A DNA stretch of 64,000 nt. Origin: JALYOC01 sp036675345 (GTDB lineage Bacteria > Myxococcota > Myxococcia > Myxococcales > Myxococcaceae). Position 1 is the first letter of the stretch. The number at the start of each line of letters is the position of its first letter. The notes under the pieces are model-generated. The model was not told where the DNA came from. It saw only the letters and a program-made list of their open reading frames with translations, and searched no databases. The stretch spans positions 310,001 through 374,000 of the forward strand of contig JAKFFE010000022.1 in the NCBI GenBank assembly GCA_036675345.1. Reading direction: 5' to 3'. Shown here in pieces: positions 32,306-41,240 of the stretch. The position numbers and the translations under genes are program-made.

Positions 32306-33637
32306 ATGCGTCAGTTCTCATCCATTCTCCTGGTGGGTTCGCTCACCACGTTGGTCGCCTGCGATCCGGGCCAGGGCGTACCCGACGCCGGCAGCGGCGA
32401 TGTCTGCGAGACCGGCCAGGCAGTGTGCGAGATCACCCAGGACATCACCGCCGACACCACCTGGAGCGCCGACCACGTCTACGAGCTGAAGGCCAATGTG
32501 TTCGTGGACGGTGCGGTGCTCACCATCCAGCCGGGCACGGTGATCAAGGGCAACCTGAACAGCTCGCTGGCCATCGCCAGCACCTCCCGCCTGGTGGCCG
32601 AAGGCACCGTGGCGGCGCCGATCGTCTTCACCAGCACCGCGGCACAGGGTTCGCGTCGCGCCGGTGACTGGGGCGGGCTAGTGCTGCTGGGCAAGGCGCC
32701 GATCAACGTCCAGGGCGGGGTGGACAACATCGAAGGGTACCCGGAGAGCGCGCTGACCCAGTACGGCGGGGGCGACGCGGCGCACGACTGCGGCACCCTC
32801 CGCTACGTCCGGGTGGAGTTCGCCGGCTACCGGCTGGGCGGCAACAACGAGCTCAACGGGATCACCCTCGGCGGTTGCGGCAGCGCCACGGTGGTGGACT
32901 ACGTGCAGGTCCACCGCGGCCTGGACGACGGGATCGAGTTCTTCGGCGGCACCGCCAACCTCAAGCACGCGGTGATCACCCTCTCCGATGACGACGGGCT
33001 GGACTGGGACCAGGGCTGGACCGGGAAGGTGCAGTACCTGGTGACCCAGCAGAACCGTCTGCTCGGCAACCACGGGATCGAGGCGGACAACAGCTCCGCC
33101 ACCCCCAACGCCACCCCGCGCTCCGCGCCCACCCTCTACAACGTCACCCTGATCGGTTCGGACCGGGCGGCGGGCAGCGCGGCCCAGACCCAGGGCGGGG
33201 CGATCCTCCGGGTGGGCACCGCCGGGAAGCTCCACAACGCGGTCTTCGCCTACTTCAACGACTTCGCGGTGGACATCAACGGCGCCGACTCCAAGGCCGA
33301 GGCCGACGCCGGGCGGCTGGAGATCCGGGACAGCCTCTTCTTCAGCAAGAAGGTGGACTACGCCACCGCCTTCCCGATCGGCGCCTCTGGCGCCACCGAC
33401 GAGTCGGCCTTCCTGTTCGGCGACGCGGCCAAGGGCAACCAGGTGGCGGACCCGCTGCTGAACGCGGCGATCTACGTGGCGGGAGAGACTCCGTCCTTCG
33501 TGCCCGCCGCCGGCTCCCCGGCGCTGACCGGGCCCGCCCCCGTCGGCGACGCCTTCTTCGACGCCGGCGCCACCTTCATCGGCGCGGTCGGTCCCACCGA
33601 CTGGACCGCCGGGTGGACCGCCTTCCCGGAGAGCTAG
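32306..33637 (+). CDS. Secreted repeat lipoprotein paired with the TonB receptor
   Basis: The 443-residue protein has a lipoprotein signal (LLVGSLTTLVAC, Cys near 19), a short Cys pair (DVCETGQAVCEIT) and then beta-helix-like repeats (YELKANVFVDGAVLTIQPGT, LVAEGTVAAPIVF, AVITLSDDDGLDWDQGW). Such proteins commonly accompany TonB-dependent receptors, probably as surface-exposed or periplasmic partners, but the family has no firm function. The pairing and 33-base spacing are the basis for suggesting they work together. AGAAAGAGGTCC-type sequence precedes the ATG as ribosome-binding site. Confidence 0.78.
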   Translation: MRQFSSILLVGSLTTLVACDPGQGVPDAGSGDVCETGQAVCEITQDITADTTWSADHVYELKANVFVDGAVLTIQPGTVIKGNLNSSLAIASTSRLVAEGTVAAPIVFTSTAAQGSRRAGDWGGLVLLGKAPINVQGGVDNIEGYPESALTQYGGGDAAHDCGTLRYVRVEFAGYRLGGNNELNGITLGGCGSATVVDYVQVHRGLDDGIEFFGGTANLKHAVITLSDDDGLDWDQGWTGKVQYLVTQQNRLLGNHGIEADNSSATPNATPRSAPTLYNVTLIGSDRAAGSAAQTQGGAILRVGTAGKLHNAVFAYFNDFAVDINGADSKAEADAGRLEIRDSLFFSKKVDYATAFPIGASGATDESAFLFGDAAKGNQVADPLLNAAIYVAGETPSFVPAAGSPALTGPAPVGDAFFDAGATFIGAVGPTDWTAGWTAFPES

Positions 33638-33669
33638 CGAACAGCCTTCACCGACCCGGCAATGTCAGG

Positions 33670-33708
33670 GCCCCCCGGGGCGCGGAAGGTTCGCGCTCTT
33701 CGGGGGGC
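33670..33708 (+). terminator. Terminator-like hairpin after the TonB receptor/lipoprotein pair
   Basis: GCCCCCCG and GCGCG (from 33670) pair with CGCGC and CGGGGGGC (ending 33708) around a short loop containing GAAGGTT. The following TTCTGCCTTCC is only moderately T-rich, so termination may be partial. Confidence 0.55.
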
Positions 33709-33832
33709 TTCTGCCTTCCAGAAGCAAAGGCCGGGCCCGGAAATGTAGCCTGTCCCCTTTTGGGACGCGGTGTGTCAGGGGTGGGAAGCGGAGCAGCCGG
33801 TTCGCGGTTATCGCAGGTCGGGCCTACATCCG

Positions 33833-33862
33833 TTGACTATTGACCCCGTGCGCCTCTATGAT
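33833..33862 (+). promoter_or_regulatory. Sigma-70 promoter of the rpmF-fab operon
   Basis: TTGACT (33833-33838) and TATGAT (33857-33862) are separated by 18 bp; each hexamer differs from the consensus by one base. Transcription would start near 33869, about 23 bases before the DUF177 gene. It is the best promoter match in the window, placed exactly where a ribosomal-protein/fatty-acid operon needs one. Confidence 0.8.
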
Positions 33863-33891
33863 GCGCGCCCTTTTCGTTTGGTTGCCCCTAA

Positions 33892-34479
33892 ATGCTCGTA
33901 AAGATTGAAGAAATTCGCGAAGGAGGCCTCGAGCTGACCCAACCGGTCAAGCTGGAGCTGCTCTCCGAGGCCCTGCACGGGTCGGGGCCGGATACCGGCT
34001 TCCGCCCGGTGGCGCCTGCGCCCGGCTCGGTGAAGCTGACCAAGGTCGGCCCGGACGTGCTGATCAAGGGGGCCTACCAGCTGACCGTGCAGACCGACTG
34101 CAAGCGCTGCGCGGAGGACACCGAGCTGAACCTGCCGGTGCAGTTCACCGTGAACCTGGTTCCGGCCAAGAAGGTGTACGTGGCGGAGGAGGACGACGCC
34201 GCGGACCTCAAGGACGATGGGGGCTCCAAGGAGGCGGGCACCTTCGGTCTGGACGCCGCGGACCAGGAGACCTTCGATGGACGTACGATCGATCTGGATC
34301 CGATCCTCAGGGAACAGGTATTGCTGGCCCTGCCGATGGATGCGGTCTGTCGCGAGGACTGCAAGGGGCTGTGCCCGCAGTGTGGGCAGAACCTCAACGA
34401 GAAGAAGTGCGGCTGCGACCCGAAGGTCATCGACCCCAGGCTCGCGGCCTTGAAGAACTTCAAGCTGAAGCCGAACTAG
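33892..34479 (+). CDS. DUF177 (YceD) family protein
   Basis: The 195-residue protein matches the DUF177/YceD family, which is almost always encoded just before rpmF and is linked to 23S rRNA accumulation in E. coli and plants. Typical features are TDCKRCAEDTELNL (about residues 65-78) and PIL/REQVLLALPMDAVC followed by the cysteine cluster CREDCKGLCPQCGQN (about 160-175), which may bind zinc. The C-terminal DPRLAALKNFK is also typical. It starts 29 bases before rpmF ends the interval and opens the operon. Confidence 0.92.
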   Translation: MLVKIEEIREGGLELTQPVKLELLSEALHGSGPDTGFRPVAPAPGSVKLTKVGPDVLIKGAYQLTVQTDCKRCAEDTELNLPVQFTVNLVPAKKVYVAEEDDAADLKDDGGSKEAGTFGLDAADQETFDGRTIDLDPILREQVLLALPMDAVCREDCKGLCPQCGQNLNEKKCGCDPKVIDPRLAALKNFKLKPN

Positions 34480-34508
34480 CCGTCTTTTGCGTCTGTAAGG
34501 AGTGAGCC

Positions 34509-34691
34509 GTGGGAGTTCCCAAGAAGCGTACGTCGAAGATGCGCCGTGACCGTCGTCGCGCCGCGAACAGCAACCTGCGCACCCCGGTGCAGGTGAACCA
34601 GTGCTCCAAGTGCAAGGAGCCGGTGCTCCCGCACCGCGCCTGCGCCGCTTGCGGCCACTACAAGGACCGTGAGGTCTTGGCGGTCCAGTAG
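34509..34691 (+). CDS. rpmF: 50S ribosomal protein L32
   Basis: The 60-residue protein begins GVPKKRTSKMRRDRRRA, the classic L32 N-terminus, and contains the zinc-ribbon form CSKCKEP...CAACG with four cysteines (about residues 37-53). It is a component of the large ribosomal subunit. The start is GTG 34509, preceded by AAGGAGTGAGCC as an evident ribosome-binding site. It shares one base with plsX (TAGTG). Confidence 0.98.
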   Translation: MGVPKKRTSKMRRDRRRAANSNLRTPVQVNQCSKCKEPVLPHRACAACGHYKDREVLAVQ

Positions 34692-35758
34692 TGAAGCTGG
34701 CCCTCGACGCGATGGGGGGCGATCTCGCCCCCACAGCGACTGTCGAAGGCGCCGTGCTGTTTGCCAGAGAGTTCGCCGATCACCAGGTGGTGCTGGTCGG
34801 AGACGTGCGCGCGCTGGAGCCCCTGCTCCCGAAGGGGACCGGTGTGCGCGGCGTTCCCTCCAATCTCTCCCTGCACCACGCCTCCCAGGTGGTGGAGATG
34901 GGCGAGCACGCCACCGCTTCGCTCCGGCAGAAGAAGGACTCGTCGTTGCGGGTGTGCTTCGACCTGGTGAAGGCCGGCGCCGCCCAGGCCGCCGTCTCCG
35001 CCGGGAACTCCGGCGCGGTGATGGCGCTGGGGCTGCTCACCCTGGGCAGGGTCCCGGGCGTCGAGCGCCCGGCGATCGCCACCTTGTTCCCGGCGCTCAA
35101 ACAGGGCCGCTGCCTGCTGCTGGACGCCGGCGCCAATGTGGAGTGCCGGCCCAGCCAGCTGGCCCAGTTCGCGGTGATGGGCGAGACCTACGTGCGCAAG
35201 TTGCTGGGCGTCACCCGGCCCCGGGTCGCGCTGCTCGCCAATGGGGAGGAGGAGACCAAGGGCACCGCGTTGACCCGTTCGGCCGCGGAGCTACTCAGGC
35301 GCTCGGACCTCCACTACGTGGGCTACGTGGAAGGCAAGGACATCTTCGAGGGCTCGGCCGACGTGGTGGTGACCGACGGCTTCACCGGCAACATCGTCCT
35401 CAAGACCACCGAGGGAGCGGCCTCCGCCCTGACTGGCCTGATCCGCAACGCGATCGAGAAGGCGGGGATCGGCGAGAAGCTGGGCGCGCTCTTGCTGCAG
35501 GGGACCTTCGCCGGGCTCAAGAAGGTCACCGACTACGCGGAGATCGGCGGCGCGCCGCTGCTGGGCCTCAACGGCGTGGGGATCGTGGCCCACGGGCGGT
35601 CCAGCCCCAAGGCAGTGAAGAACGCACTGCGCGCGGCGATGGAGCAGGTGGAGGCGGGGCTGTCCGAGGAGCTCTCCCGCCGCATCGCGTCAGCTTCCGC
35701 CTGGCTGCCGGCGAAGGAAACGCTCAGGCAAAAGGGCGGGACATCCGACGGACTTTGA
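34691..35758 (+). CDS. plsX: Phosphate acyltransferase PlsX
   Basis: The 355-residue protein starts KLALDAMGGDLAP, the PlsX signature, and continues with AAVSAGNSGAVMALG (about 97-111) and FEGSADVVVTDGFTGNI (about 218-234). PlsX converts acyl-ACP to acyl-phosphate, feeding PlsY in phospholipid synthesis. The GTG start shares a base with the rpmF stop. rpmF-plsX-fabH order is conserved in many bacteria and confirms the call. Confidence 0.97.
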   Translation: MKLALDAMGGDLAPTATVEGAVLFAREFADHQVVLVGDVRALEPLLPKGTGVRGVPSNLSLHHASQVVEMGEHATASLRQKKDSSLRVCFDLVKAGAAQAAVSAGNSGAVMALGLLTLGRVPGVERPAIATLFPALKQGRCLLLDAGANVECRPSQLAQFAVMGETYVRKLLGVTRPRVALLANGEEETKGTALTRSAAELLRRSDLHYVGYVEGKDIFEGSADVVVTDGFTGNIVLKTTEGAASALTGLIRNAIEKAGIGEKLGALLLQGTFAGLKKVTDYAEIGGAPLLGLNGVGIVAHGRSSPKAVKNALRAAMEQVEAGLSEELSRRIASASAWLPAKETLRQKGGTSDGL

Positions 35759-35816
35759 GATTAAGCACCCCGAGGGAAGCGTTGGGGACTGACTAACACC
35801 CCGAAAGAGGCATTCC

Positions 35817-36800
35817 GTGCAGCGAACCGCAATCCTGGGCACCGGCGCCTACGCGCCCGAAAAGATCGTCACCAACAAGGACCTCGAGAAGCTGGTCGAG
35901 ACCTCGGATGAGTGGATCGTCGATCGGACCGGGATCCGCGAGCGCCGTCAGGCCGCGGAGGGGGAGTTCACCTCCGACATGGCCACCAAGGCCGCGATCC
36001 GCGCCCTGGAGATGGCCAACACCCGGCCCGAAGATCTGGACATGATCGTGATGGGCACGGTCACCCCGGACATGCCGATGCCGGCCTCCGCCGCCTTCGT
36101 GCAGCAGAAGCTGGGCGCCAAGAAGGCGTTTGCCTTCGACGTCTCCGCCGCCTGCGCCGGCAGCCTGTACGGGATGTCGATCGCCGATCAGTACATCCGC
36201 ACCGGCAGCGCCAAGCGGGCGCTGGTGATCGGCGCGGAGCTGCTGACCCGGATCATCAACTGGGAGGACCGCAACACCTGCGTGCTCTTCGGCGACGCCG
36301 CCGGGGCAATGGTGCTGGGGCCGTCCGAGGATCCCAACCGGGGAGTGCTCTCCACCCACCTGCACACCGAGGGCAACCTCACCGACATCCTTTGCATCCG
36401 GGGCGGCGGGTCGCGCTACCCGATGAGCGAGCAGGTGCTGGCGGACAAGCTCCACAAAGTCTCGATGAACGGCAAGGAGGTCTTCAAGTTCGCCGTCCGG
36501 GCCCTGGTCGACGCCACCAACGAGGCGCTGGCCGCCAACGGGCTGGTGGCCGAACAGGTGAACCACGTGATCGCCCACCAGGCGAACATCCGGATCATCG
36601 ACGCGGTGCTGGACCGCCTCTCCATCCCGAAGGAGAAGGCCTGGCTGAACATCGAGAAGTACGGCAACACCTCCTCCGCCTCGCTCCCCACGACGCTGGA
36701 TGAGGCCAACCGCGCCGGCAAGCTGAAGAAGGGCGATCTGATCGCGATGATGGCGATCGGCGCCGGCATGTCCTGGGGCAGCGCCATCGTGCGCTGGTAG
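35817..36800 (+). CDS. fabH: Beta-ketoacyl-ACP synthase III FabH
   Basis: The 327-residue enzyme has the Cys-His-Asn triad: FDVSAACAGSLYGM (Cys near 112), VIAHQANIRIID (His near 249) and YGNTSSASLP (Asn near 279). WIVDRTGIRER near residue 33 is the CoA-binding tryptophan region. FabH condenses acyl-CoA with malonyl-ACP to start each fatty-acid chain; in myxobacteria branched starters such as isovaleryl-CoA are used, an inference here. The start is GTG 35817, with GAAAGAGG upstream as ribosome-binding site. Confidence 0.97.
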   Translation: MQRTAILGTGAYAPEKIVTNKDLEKLVETSDEWIVDRTGIRERRQAAEGEFTSDMATKAAIRALEMANTRPEDLDMIVMGTVTPDMPMPASAAFVQQKLGAKKAFAFDVSAACAGSLYGMSIADQYIRTGSAKRALVIGAELLTRIINWEDRNTCVLFGDAAGAMVLGPSEDPNRGVLSTHLHTEGNLTDILCIRGGGSRYPMSEQVLADKLHKVSMNGKEVFKFAVRALVDATNEALAANGLVAEQVNHVIAHQANIRIIDAVLDRLSIPKEKAWLNIEKYGNTSSASLPTTLDEANRAGKLKKGDLIAMMAIGAGMSWGSAIVRW

Positions 36801-36811
36801 AGGGAACCACC

Positions 36812-37747
36812 ATGTCCAAGATCGCTTTCGTATTTCCCGGCCAGGGCAGCCAGGCCGTGGGGATGGGCCAGGAACTGTTCGCCCAGTACCCGGAGGCCAA
36901 GGCAGTGTTCGAGGCCGCCGACGACGCGCTGCACGAGAAGCTCTCCACCCTGTGCTTCGAGGGGCCGGAGGAGGCGCTGAAGCTGACCGCCAACACCCAG
37001 CCTTCGATCCTCACCGTCTCGGTGGCGGCGCACGCGGTGTTCTCGCGGCGCGGTCCCCGGCCGGACTTCGTGGCCGGGCACTCGCTGGGGGAGTATTCGG
37101 CGCTGGTGGCGGTGGGGGCGATGTCCCTGGCGGACGCGGTGCGGTCGGTGCGCGCGCGCGGCACCTTCATGCAGGAGGCGGTGCCCGAAGGGGTGGGGGC
37201 GATGGCCGCGGTGCTGGGGCTGGAGCCCGCCCAGGTCAAAGCGATCTGCGACGAGCTGGCCGGGACCGAGGTCCTCTCTCCGGCCAACTACAACTCCAAC
37301 GAGCAGACGGTGATCGCCGGTCACGCCGCCGCAGTGGAGCGCGCCTCGGTCCGGCTGAAGGAGGCGGGGGCCAAGCGGGTGTTGCCGCTGCCGGTGTCCG
37401 CGCCCTTCCACTGCGCCCTGATGGAGCCGGTGAAGCCGCGGCTGAGCGGGGTGCTGGCCGGGGTGAAGTTCCAGAACCCTTCGGTGCCGGTGATCACCAA
37501 CGTCGAGGCCACCCCGAACAGCGACGCCTCCAAGATCCTCTCCCTGCTGGTGACCCAGGTCTCGGCGCCGGTGCGGTGGGTGGAGACGGTGCAGGAGCTG
37601 GAGCGCCAGGGCGTGACCCGGGTGGTGGAGCTGGGGCCGGGCAAGGTCCTCTGTGGCCTGGTGAAGCGGATCGCCAAGGGGATCGAAGTGTTCAACGTGG
37701 AGAACGCGGCCAGCCTGGACAAGGCCCTGGCCGGAGTGGGGGCGTAA
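36812..37747 (+). CDS. fabD: Malonyl-CoA:ACP transacylase FabD
   Basis: The 311-residue protein has FVFPGQGSQAVGMG at the N-terminus, the nucleophile elbow GHSLGEYSALVA (Ser near 91), and the catalytic His in VSAPFHCALM (near 201). It transfers malonyl groups from CoA to the acyl carrier protein encoded two genes downstream. It starts 11 bases after fabH and 3 bases precede fabG. Confidence 0.97.
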   Translation: MSKIAFVFPGQGSQAVGMGQELFAQYPEAKAVFEAADDALHEKLSTLCFEGPEEALKLTANTQPSILTVSVAAHAVFSRRGPRPDFVAGHSLGEYSALVAVGAMSLADAVRSVRARGTFMQEAVPEGVGAMAAVLGLEPAQVKAICDELAGTEVLSPANYNSNEQTVIAGHAAAVERASVRLKEAGAKRVLPLPVSAPFHCALMEPVKPRLSGVLAGVKFQNPSVPVITNVEATPNSDASKILSLLVTQVSAPVRWVETVQELERQGVTRVVELGPGKVLCGLVKRIAKGIEVFNVENAASLDKALAGVGA

Positions 37748-37750
37748 GCG

Positions 37751-38503
37751 ATGTCGGTTCGCGATTTCGAAGGCAAGGTGGTGCTGGTCACCGGTGGCTC
37801 GCGCGGCATCGGCCGGGCCTGCGCGGTGGCGTTCGCCCGGCGCGGGGCCTCGGTGGTCCTCTCCTACGCGGGCAACGAGGCCGCGGCGGCGGAGGCGGTG
37901 CAGCTGTGTGAGGCCGCCGGCGGCAAGGCCAAGGCAGTCCGCTTCGACGTGGCCGACACCAAGGCCTGCGCCGAGGCGGTGGAGTCGATCCTCAAGGAGC
38001 AGGGCCGGCTGGACGTGGTGGTGAACAACGCCGGGGTAGCGATCGACGGGCTGGTGATGCGGGTCAAGGACGAGGACTGGGACAAGACCCTGGACACCAA
38101 CCTCAAGGGCGCGTTCGCGCTGATCCGCGCCGCCTCCCGCCCGATGATGAAGCAGCGGGGCGGGGCGATCGTGAACCTGACCTCGATCGTGGGCGAGATG
38201 GGCAACGGGGGCCAGGCGGCGTACGCGGCCTCCAAGGCGGGGCTGATCGGCCTCACCAAGTCGGTGGCCAAGGAACTGGCGTCACGCAACATCCGGGTCA
38301 ATGCAGTCTCCCCGGGGTTCATCGATACCGATATGACGTCGGGGCTGCCGGAGGAGGCGAAGAAGAAGATGCTGGAGGCGATCCCGCTGTCTCGACTCGG
38401 TGCGTCGGACGAAATCGCGAACGCGGTCCTCTTCCTGGCTTCTGACGCAGCGAGCTACATCACTGGGGAAGTTTTGAAGGTCAACGGCGGCATGTACATG
38501 TAG
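37751..38503 (+). CDS. fabG: 3-oxoacyl-ACP reductase FabG
   Basis: This 250-residue short-chain dehydrogenase has the NADP-binding TGGSRGIGRA (about 14-23), NNAGVAIDGL, catalytic Ser in NLTSIVGEMGN, YAASKAG (Tyr and Lys near 155-159) and a C-terminal SYITGEVLKVNGGMYM. It reduces 3-oxoacyl-ACP in the elongation cycle. Its position between fabD and acpP removes most doubt about its role. Confidence 0.97.
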   Translation: MSVRDFEGKVVLVTGGSRGIGRACAVAFARRGASVVLSYAGNEAAAAEAVQLCEAAGGKAKAVRFDVADTKACAEAVESILKEQGRLDVVVNNAGVAIDGLVMRVKDEDWDKTLDTNLKGAFALIRAASRPMMKQRGGAIVNLTSIVGEMGNGGQAAYAASKAGLIGLTKSVAKELASRNIRVNAVSPGFIDTDMTSGLPEEAKKKMLEAIPLSRLGASDEIANAVLFLASDAASYITGEVLKVNGGMYM

Positions 38504-38597
38504 GGTCCACCGGGCTATACCGCGCCCGCTTTTGAGGGGGCCTGGCGCAGCGCCGGTCGCTCGAATTTTCGCAAAATACCCGGAAGGTAAATTCAAT

Positions 38598-38840
38598 ATG
38601 GCCACGTCAACTGTGGAGCAGAAGGTCAAGTCGATCATCGCCGACCAGCTGGGCGTCGGAGAGGACGAGATCAAGCCGGAGTCCTCTTTCATCGAGGACC
38701 TGGGCGCGGACAGCCTGGACATCGTCGAGCTGGTGATGGCGATGGAAGAGGAGTTCGAGGTCGAGATCCCCGACGAGGAGGCCGAGAACATCAAGACGGT
38801 CGCCGACGCCACCAACTACATCAATAGCCACAAGAAGTAG
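38598..38840 (+). CDS. acpP: Acyl carrier protein AcpP
   Basis: The start is ATG 38598 (MATSTVEQKVKSII), giving 80 residues; a longer in-frame ORF begins in the fabG-acpP gap. The phosphopantetheine attachment site is LGADSLDIVELVM (Ser near 39), with the acidic helix II that partners the Fab enzymes. The 94-base gap after fabG contains no clear terminator and may hold an additional promoter, as ACP is needed at high level. Confidence 0.98.
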   Translation: MATSTVEQKVKSIIADQLGVGEDEIKPESSFIEDLGADSLDIVELVMAMEEEFEVEIPDEEAENIKTVADATNYINSHKK

Positions 38841-38874
38841 GGCGACCAGCCCGGCTGGCTTGGGCGGGCGCCAG

Positions 38875-38900
38875 CCGCCTCCGGGAAGTAACGGAGGCGG
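38875..38900 (+). terminator. Stem-loop between acpP and fabF
   Basis: CCGCCTCCG (38875-38883) and CGGAGGCGG (38892-38900) are perfect complements with an eight-base loop, followed by TTATAGGG. With no long U-tract it may cause partial termination or protect the acpP message, favouring acpP over fabF expression. Confidence 0.5.
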
Positions 38901-38969
38901 TTATAGGGTTCGGATGGAGTTGTCCCCGGGGCGTTGACCGCCCCGGTGCCTTTTCAGGGAGAGAACGCC

Positions 38970-40229
<1,260 letters not shown>

Positions 40230-40254
40230 CCGCCGGGTTCACCCGGTGGTCCAG

Positions 40255-40283
40255 CGGCGCGCTCCAGGTGACTGGGCGCGCCG
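40255..40283 (+). terminator. Probable terminator after fabF
   Basis: CGGCGCGC (40255-40262) pairs perfectly with GCGCGCCG (40276-40283) across a 13-base loop; TTCGCGTTTCGG follows. The position just after the last fab gene and before a convergent gene supports a terminator, though the T-tract is broken. Confidence 0.55.
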
Positions 40284-40298
40284 TTCGCGTTTCGGCGA

Positions 40299-40832
40299 TC
40301 AGAGCAGACGGATCCACGCGCGCAGCAGCGACTGCAGCGCGGGTCCCCTGGTCCGCAGGTCGTCTGCGTCGCGGATCGTCACCATTGCGCGATCCTTGGC
40401 CAGCCACTCCAGCAGCCCGTCGGGATCGGCGATCTCCACTCCGGTGGTGGCCGAGGCCCGGACCTTGGCACCGGTGTGGAGGATCAGCCTCAGGCCCGCC
40501 TTGCCGCGCAGGTTGAAGGTGGCGAAGTGTTCGGAGGTCCGGAAGCTGGGGACGTTCCATTTGATCTCTTCGGTCACCTCCGGGCTCACCCCCCGGATCA
40601 GCTGCCGCAGGGCCTGGAACTGTGCCTTCAGCGGATGCTCCAGGTCCTGCATGAACGCCTCCACCGCCGGGTCGGAGGCCAAGGCGCCCGCCCTCGGGGC
40701 GGCAAGCTGCTTCGAGGATCGGGCCATGGAGGCGGGCTGGGCGGCTGGCCGCGGCGTCTTCGCCCTGGAGGGGGAGGGCGCACTCCGGGGGGCCAGCTTG
40801 GACTTGGGGGTGGAGGGGCGTTTGGTGGCCAT
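40299..40832 (-). CDS. DUF1801 domain protein
   Basis: The 177-residue protein has a basic, Pro/Ser/Ala-rich N-terminal tail (about 1-50) and a DUF1801 (YdhG-like) domain. The latter has AFMQDLEHPLKAQFQALRQLI, EIKWNVPSFRTSEHFATF and GLRLILHTGAKV. The EIKWNVPSF motif is diagnostic. The domain's biochemical role is unknown, although related proteins are small and cytoplasmic. The lysine-rich tail resembles nucleic-acid-binding extensions seen in myxobacterial proteins, an inference only. It converges with fabF and follows the Bor-like gene by 12 bases. Confidence 0.78.
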   Translation of the reverse strand: MATKRPSTPKSKLAPRSAPSPSRAKTPRPAAQPASMARSSKQLAAPRAGALASDPAVEAFMQDLEHPLKAQFQALRQLIRGVSPEVTEEIKWNVPSFRTSEHFATFNLRGKAGLRLILHTGAKVRASATTGVEIADPDGLLEWLAKDRAMVTIRDADDLRTRGPALQSLLRAWIRLL

Positions 40833-40844
40833 GGCTGGCCAAAA

Positions 40845-41165
40845 CTACCTTGCGGCGCTGGTCCGGTGCTCGTCGTTCTCTCCGGCGGCGCACACGTAGT
40901 GGGACTCGGTGCTGGCCACCAAACCGGCGGTAAGCGGGATCAGCAGGAAGTTGTACCAGGCGAGGTTGGTCTCGGCGCTGGCGATCCCGTGGGGGCACTC
41001 CACCGCCCCGTGCTCCACCGGGGTAAGGCCGTAGAGGAAGGTCAGCCCAGTGGAGTGCCTCATCGGGCCCTCGGCGGGGGCGCCGGTCCGGACCACCGTC
41101 CGATAGCAGCCGGAGAGGGCGAGGGTGAGGACCAGCACGACGGAGGCCAGGGGCTTGCTGCGCAT
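40845..41165 (-). CDS. Bor/TRL-like lipoprotein
   Basis: The 106-residue lipoprotein has a clear lipobox (VLTLALSGC, Cys near 20). The mature part resembles the Bor/Iss family of small outer-membrane lipoproteins: a Gly-rich strand (TGLTFLYGLTPVEHGAVECPHG) with one Cys, then the segment WYNFLLIPLTAGLVAS and a final YVCAA Cys. Bor proteins are associated with serum survival in enteric bacteria; no such role can be inferred in a soil bacterium. It sits 12 bases upstream of the DUF1801 gene on the same strand. Confidence 0.68.
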   Translation of the reverse strand: MRSKPLASVVLVLTLALSGCYRTVVRTGAPAEGPMRHSTGLTFLYGLTPVEHGAVECPHGIASAETNLAWYNFLLIPLTAGLVASTESHYVCAAGENDEHRTSAAR

Positions 41166-41240
41166 GTGTTTCTCCAGGGAGTAGCGGTTCCCAGGGAGGA
41201 CGCAGCGGAGGAATAGATCCGGCCAGCCGTTTCCAGTCGC

